Shown here: one piece after another, positions 31,728 through 34,107 of the stretch | Numbering within the stretch: position 1 is the first letter of the stretch | How the letters are laid out: each line of letters begins with the position of its first letter | Assembly: GCA_946405185.1 (NCBI GenBank) | Contig: CAMJGH010000024.1 | Span: 1-34,107 of the forward strand | Direction: 5' to 3' | Origin: an uncultured Lachnospiraceae bacterium | GTDB lineage: Bacteria; Bacillota; Clostridia; Lachnospirales; Lachnospiraceae | DNA: 34,107 nt | Program-made: the position numbers and the translations under genes | Notes under the pieces: generated by a model | What the model was told of the DNA's origin: nothing | Database searches by the model: none | What the model saw: the letters and a program-made list of their open reading frames with translations, nothing else

Positions 31728-31762
31728 TGAATCCCCCTGTAATTTATTTGCAGGGGGATTCA
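31728..31762 (+). promoter_or_regulatory. Hairpin sequestering the acyltransferase ribosome-binding site
   Basis: TGAATCCCCCTG (31728-31739) and CAGGGGGATTCA (31751-31762) pair perfectly over 12 bp with an 11-base AT-rich loop. The right arm contains the Shine-Dalgarno AGGGGGA of the next gene, whose ATG starts three bases after the stem. There is no T-run. In the folded state the ribosome-binding site is fully paired, so translation should need the stem to open (ligand, temperature, protein or a translating ribosome). Confidence 0.72.
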
Positions 31763-31764
31763 AT

Positions 31765-32835
31765 ATGTTTAAACAGACTACACCAATTAACAAAAACAAT
31801 ACGAGGGATTTCGGAGCTGATGTCGTTAGGATCACAGCCTTGTTTATGGTGCTTTGGCTGCATTTTTACCTGAGAAACGGGTTTTATTATACGGAGATCA
31901 CTGATTTTTCGGGCTTTGTTGCAGTCATGTTTCGGCCGATCCTTATGTGCTGTGTACCGCTGTTCATGATTTTGACCGGGTATCTGAAATGCGGCAAAAA
32001 GTGGGATGTCCATTATTATCGGTCGCTTCTGCCAATTCTATTAAGTTACCTGTTCATTTCATTGATCCATTTGCCGTATAAGATCTTTTTCCAGGATCAG
32101 CATGCAAGTTTAGGAGAATGGATCCTACAGATCCTCAGGTTTGACTTAGCCAATTACAGTTGGTATGTCGGCATGTATATCGGACTTTTTCTGCTCAGCC
32201 CACTGCTGAACCTTCTTTGGAGCGCCTGCACGAGCAGAAAAGAACATCTCGCAGTTGTCCTAACCTTTGCAGCACTGACATTTCTGCCTGCTACTGTCAA
32301 TGACACATCTCTCGGGAATTTGATACCGGCATATTTCCAATCGATCTACTATGCGACCTATTATAATATCGGCTGCTATATCAGGACTTACAAACCGAAG
32401 GTCCCAAAATGGATCTGTGTTCTTTTTATACTGATAACTGCAGCCATTTTGGCTTGGGCTAATATATCGACACGCAGTGAGGCGGCAAATTATTATAAAG
32501 GTTTCAGCACAGGATACAATGGATTGATTGAGGGTATGATGACGACGACGTGTTTCCTCCTTCTTTATAGCATTAACACCAAAAAGGAAAACGTTCGAAA
32601 AACAGCAGCACATTTTTCGGGGATAGTCCTGGAAATCTATCTCTTGTCTTATATTGCTGATACAAATATCTATGTCATGTTTTATAAGCAATACCCCATG
32701 AGCCTGTATCTGCCCATCGGATCTCTTATGGTACTGGCAGTTTTCGTGCTAACTTATCCTCTGGCGTTATGCGTAAGCAAAATTTCAAAACGCATCATAA
32801 ATCAGATCTTTCCCAATAAGAATAAAACCATATAA
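31765..32835 (+). CDS. Acyltransferase family 3 integral membrane protein
   Basis: 356 residues from the ATG at 31765 (AGGGGG seven bases upstream); a TTG at 31723 in the same frame is a less likely alternative start. About ten transmembrane helices. The family-defining R-X10-H motif is present: Arg22 and His33 in DVVRITALFMVLWLHF. Enzymes of this group (OafA/WecH/VanTm-type) transfer acetyl or other acyl groups from the cytosol to sugars, peptidoglycan or lipids at the membrane. No SGNH extracellular domain is attached. It follows the two-component pair after 72 bases, and its translation is probably gated by the hairpin just before it. The likely job is envelope modification under control of that pair. 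The acyl acceptor is unknown. Not part of a van cluster. Confidence 0.85.
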   Translation: MFKQTTPINKNNTRDFGADVVRITALFMVLWLHFYLRNGFYYTEITDFSGFVAVMFRPILMCCVPLFMILTGYLKCGKKWDVHYYRSLLPILLSYLFISLIHLPYKIFFQDQHASLGEWILQILRFDLANYSWYVGMYIGLFLLSPLLNLLWSACTSRKEHLAVVLTFAALTFLPATVNDTSLGNLIPAYFQSIYYATYYNIGCYIRTYKPKVPKWICVLFILITAAILAWANISTRSEAANYYKGFSTGYNGLIEGMMTTTCFLLLYSINTKKENVRKTAAHFSGIVLEIYLLSYIADTNIYVMFYKQYPMSLYLPIGSLMVLAVFVLTYPLALCVSKISKRIINQIFPNKNKTI

Positions 32836-32838
32836 AGA

Positions 32839-32878
32839 GGGAGCAGATCATATTCAGCGTGGTCTGCTCCCTTTCTTT
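32839..32878. terminator. Bidirectional terminator
   Basis: GGGAGCAGA (32839-32847) pairs with TCTGCTCCC (32863-32871), followed by TTTCTTT (32872-32878). The A-rich left flank makes it usable for the opposite-strand regulator, whose stop codon it overlaps. Confidence 0.82.
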
Positions 32879-33917
32879 ATGCTTCGATTTGAGCACTCCT
32901 CCGGAATCTGTCCGGCGTGATCCCGTACACCTCTTTAAAACTGCGGATAAACTGACGGGTATCTTTATAGCCGATCTCTTCGCAGATATGGTCGAGTTTC
33001 CACTTTCTTGTTTTCAGCAGTTCTGCTGCTTTTCGGAGCTTAAAATCCTTGACGGTTTCCGAGAAGGACCGACCGGCCTGCTCCTGAAACATGCGGCTCA
33101 AATAGGATTCATTGTAATGGAATTCCACAGCCAGATCATGGAGCGTAACGGTGCGGTAGTGATTGTACATATAGTTGACCATGTCAAGGATCCGCTGATC
33201 CCTGAGAGCAATACTGTAGAGCGGCTGCATCGTGTCCATATATCGCTGAAGAATATAGGTGATGAGACTCGCTGCAGTCGATTCCATGAGCTCTTTCTGA
33301 TAAGGCAGCGCAAGACTTTGCTGCTCGTACAGAAAGAGCAGCATACTTTCGGCGGCAGGGTCCTTCCCGCATTGAAAACTGATCGGATAGACCATGGAGG
33401 GAAGATGCGGGATACTCATCTTTATGAAGTGACTGAGCCTGATCTTCATGGTAAGACACAGTGAGTCGCCGACGGCAATGAGCTGGTGTCTGGTCGGAAC
33501 CGGGATAAGGATAAAGCTCCCTTCCTGCTGGATCACTTCGTTTTCCCCGACGCGGTGGATGCAGCTTCCCCGAAGCACATAAGCGCATTCAATGAATTCA
33601 TGTGAGTGGGTGGGTATCTCGATATAACGAAGCAGTTTTTCTACGGCAACATTCATGTCAGACGGCATGAAGTCCTCCTCCGTCAGGCCGGTGTTTCCGT
33701 ATCTCTCATGAAAGGAGGCTACGATCTGGCCTTGTTCCCGAAGCGCAGGCGGATCATTGATAGTCCCCAGGGTATGACGGCTCGTTCCGTGCATTGTCAG
33801 GTACAAATACTGACCGTGCCGAAGCATGGCTCCTGTCCGACGGAAGGAATCCAATCCTGCTTTCTCATAGGGATCCAACCGGGATAATTCCCGGATGAGG
33901 TGATCATAGTTTGCCAA
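32877..33917 (-). CDS. AraC-family transcriptional regulator with cupin sensor domain
   Basis: 346 residues with a TTG start at 33917, six to seven bases after GGAGGA. The N-terminal half (about 95-190) carries a cupin-type fold: IPTHSHEFIECAYVLRGSC with His residues of the metal/ligand site, then GSFILIPVPTRHQLIAVGD. The C-terminal ~100 residues hold the two helix-turn-helix units of AraC/XylS (TVTLHDLAVEFHYNESYLSRMF and KLDHICEEIGYKDTRQFIRSF, closing YGITPDRFRR). It is likely an activator of sugar or small-molecule use. It faces away from the gene beginning at 34087, so its natural target is that divergent operon. Base composition is a little higher in GC than its AT-rich neighbours. Confidence 0.92.
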   Translation of the reverse strand: MANYDHLIRELSRLDPYEKAGLDSFRRTGAMLRHGQYLYLTMHGTSRHTLGTINDPPALREQGQIVASFHERYGNTGLTEEDFMPSDMNVAVEKLLRYIEIPTHSHEFIECAYVLRGSCIHRVGENEVIQQEGSFILIPVPTRHQLIAVGDSLCLTMKIRLSHFIKMSIPHLPSMVYPISFQCGKDPAAESMLLFLYEQQSLALPYQKELMESTAASLITYILQRYMDTMQPLYSIALRDQRILDMVNYMYNHYRTVTLHDLAVEFHYNESYLSRMFQEQAGRSFSETVKDFKLRKAAELLKTRKWKLDHICEEIGYKDTRQFIRSFKEVYGITPDRFRRSAQIEA

Positions 33918-33970
33918 GGCAGTCCTCCGTTCGTCAGTATATCTGCTTCTGGTTCTTCTGAGATGAATCC

Positions 33971-33999
33971 ATTATATTTTCCGCAAAAGTAAAATTCAA
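33971..33999 (-). promoter_or_regulatory. Promoter of the AraC regulator
   Basis: On the minus strand, TTGAAT (33999-33994), 17 bases, TATAAT (33976-33971). Start about 33964, leaving a leader of about 47 bases. Confidence 0.8.
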
Positions 34000-34046
34000 C
34001 CCATCGAATGCGTAAAATAGGGGCATTTTTTTATTTCATGCGAAAC

Positions 34047-34060
34047 GTATAGTATTATAC
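34047..34060 (+). promoter_or_regulatory. Palindromic -10 region of the divergent gene
   Basis: GTATA (34047-34051) and TATAC (34056-34060) are inverted repeats around the -10 candidates TATAGT (34048) and TATTAT (34053). No good -35 is visible at standard spacing (only T-rich DNA), as expected for an activator-dependent promoter. The AraC protein next door is the likely activator. Confidence 0.45.
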
Positions 34061-34086
34061 AGAAAAGCAGAGAAAGGACTCTGAAC

Positions 34087-34107
34087 ATGGGAAAACGCCT
34101 GAACGAT
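34087..34107 (+). CDS. Start of a divergent gene (truncated by the window)
   Basis: ATG at 34087 preceded by AGAAAGGA; only seven residues (MGKRLND) are inside the window. Divergent from the AraC regulator, so probably its target operon. The product cannot be told. Confidence 0.55.

Noticed and set aside
29562..32835. Glycopeptide-resistance (van) cluster
   Set aside because: The regulator and kinase resemble VanR/VanS, but no ligase, dehydrogenase, racemase or D,D-dipeptidase gene is present; the acyltransferase-3 protein is not VanT because it lacks a racemase domain.

Overview
The window looks like a chromosomal segment of a GC-rich Clostridia (Bacillota), most likely of the Lachnospiraceae/Oscillospiraceae type. 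The evidence is a Gram-positive gene set (PgcA-type phosphohexomutase, MurA, MutS2, YhaM, ROK glucokinase with a zinc motif, YdjG/YdjH-like pair), strong GGAGG ribosome-binding sites and SigA-type promoters. There are no tRNA or rRNA genes, CRISPR arrays, integrases or transposases. About 0-29.16 kb is uniformly GC-rich. From inside the 3' end of rlmD (about 29.16 kb) to the window end the DNA becomes visibly AT-richer with different codon use.

Layout. (i) 0.1-1.8 kb: phosphohexomutase. (ii) 1.9-13.2 kb: an accessory-looking block. It holds a membrane Ser/Thr kinase divergent from a small HTH-like protein with overlapping promoters, a zinc-ribbon/DUF4352 membrane protein, and a three-gene operon (4996-10677) encoding a YjbR-TerB_N-TerB_C fusion, a BrxD-like ATPase and an Lhr/BrxHI-like helicase. 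A YdjG-like zinc-ribbon membrane protein and a TPM-domain protein follow. (iii) 13.2-20.5 kb: uridine phosphorylase, glucokinase, a small membrane protein, a flavin reductase-like protein, murA-metK, a MATE transporter and a GlsB/YeaQ-type small membrane protein. (iv) 20.6-25.2 kb, minus strand: mutS2 followed by an OmpR-type two-component pair. (v) 25.4-29.5 kb: a degenerate HtrA-like protein, YhaM and RlmD. (vi) 29.5-34.1 kb: the AT-rich block, with a second two-component system, an acyltransferase-3 membrane protein whose ribosome-binding site lies inside a perfect 12-bp hairpin, an AraC regulator, and the first codons of a divergent gene.

The best candidate for an under-described system is the TerB-BrxD-BrxHI triad. 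It has the two motor components of type 2 BREX but no PglZ, PglX methylase or recognisable nuclease next to it. Its third member is a TerB_N/TerB_C scaffold carrying an N-terminal YjbR-like domain. I infer a DNA-scanning or DNA-processing complex, either a minimal defence system or a repair/maintenance system.

Other notable signals are a perfect 29-bp-arm palindrome with adjacent 12-bp tandem repeats (20471-20554), a pseudo-protease lacking all three HtrA catalytic residues, leader hairpins at murA, the MATE gene, mutS2 and the acyltransferase, and the composition break inside rlmD. Assignments rest on motif recognition by eye; no database search or folding calculation was run.
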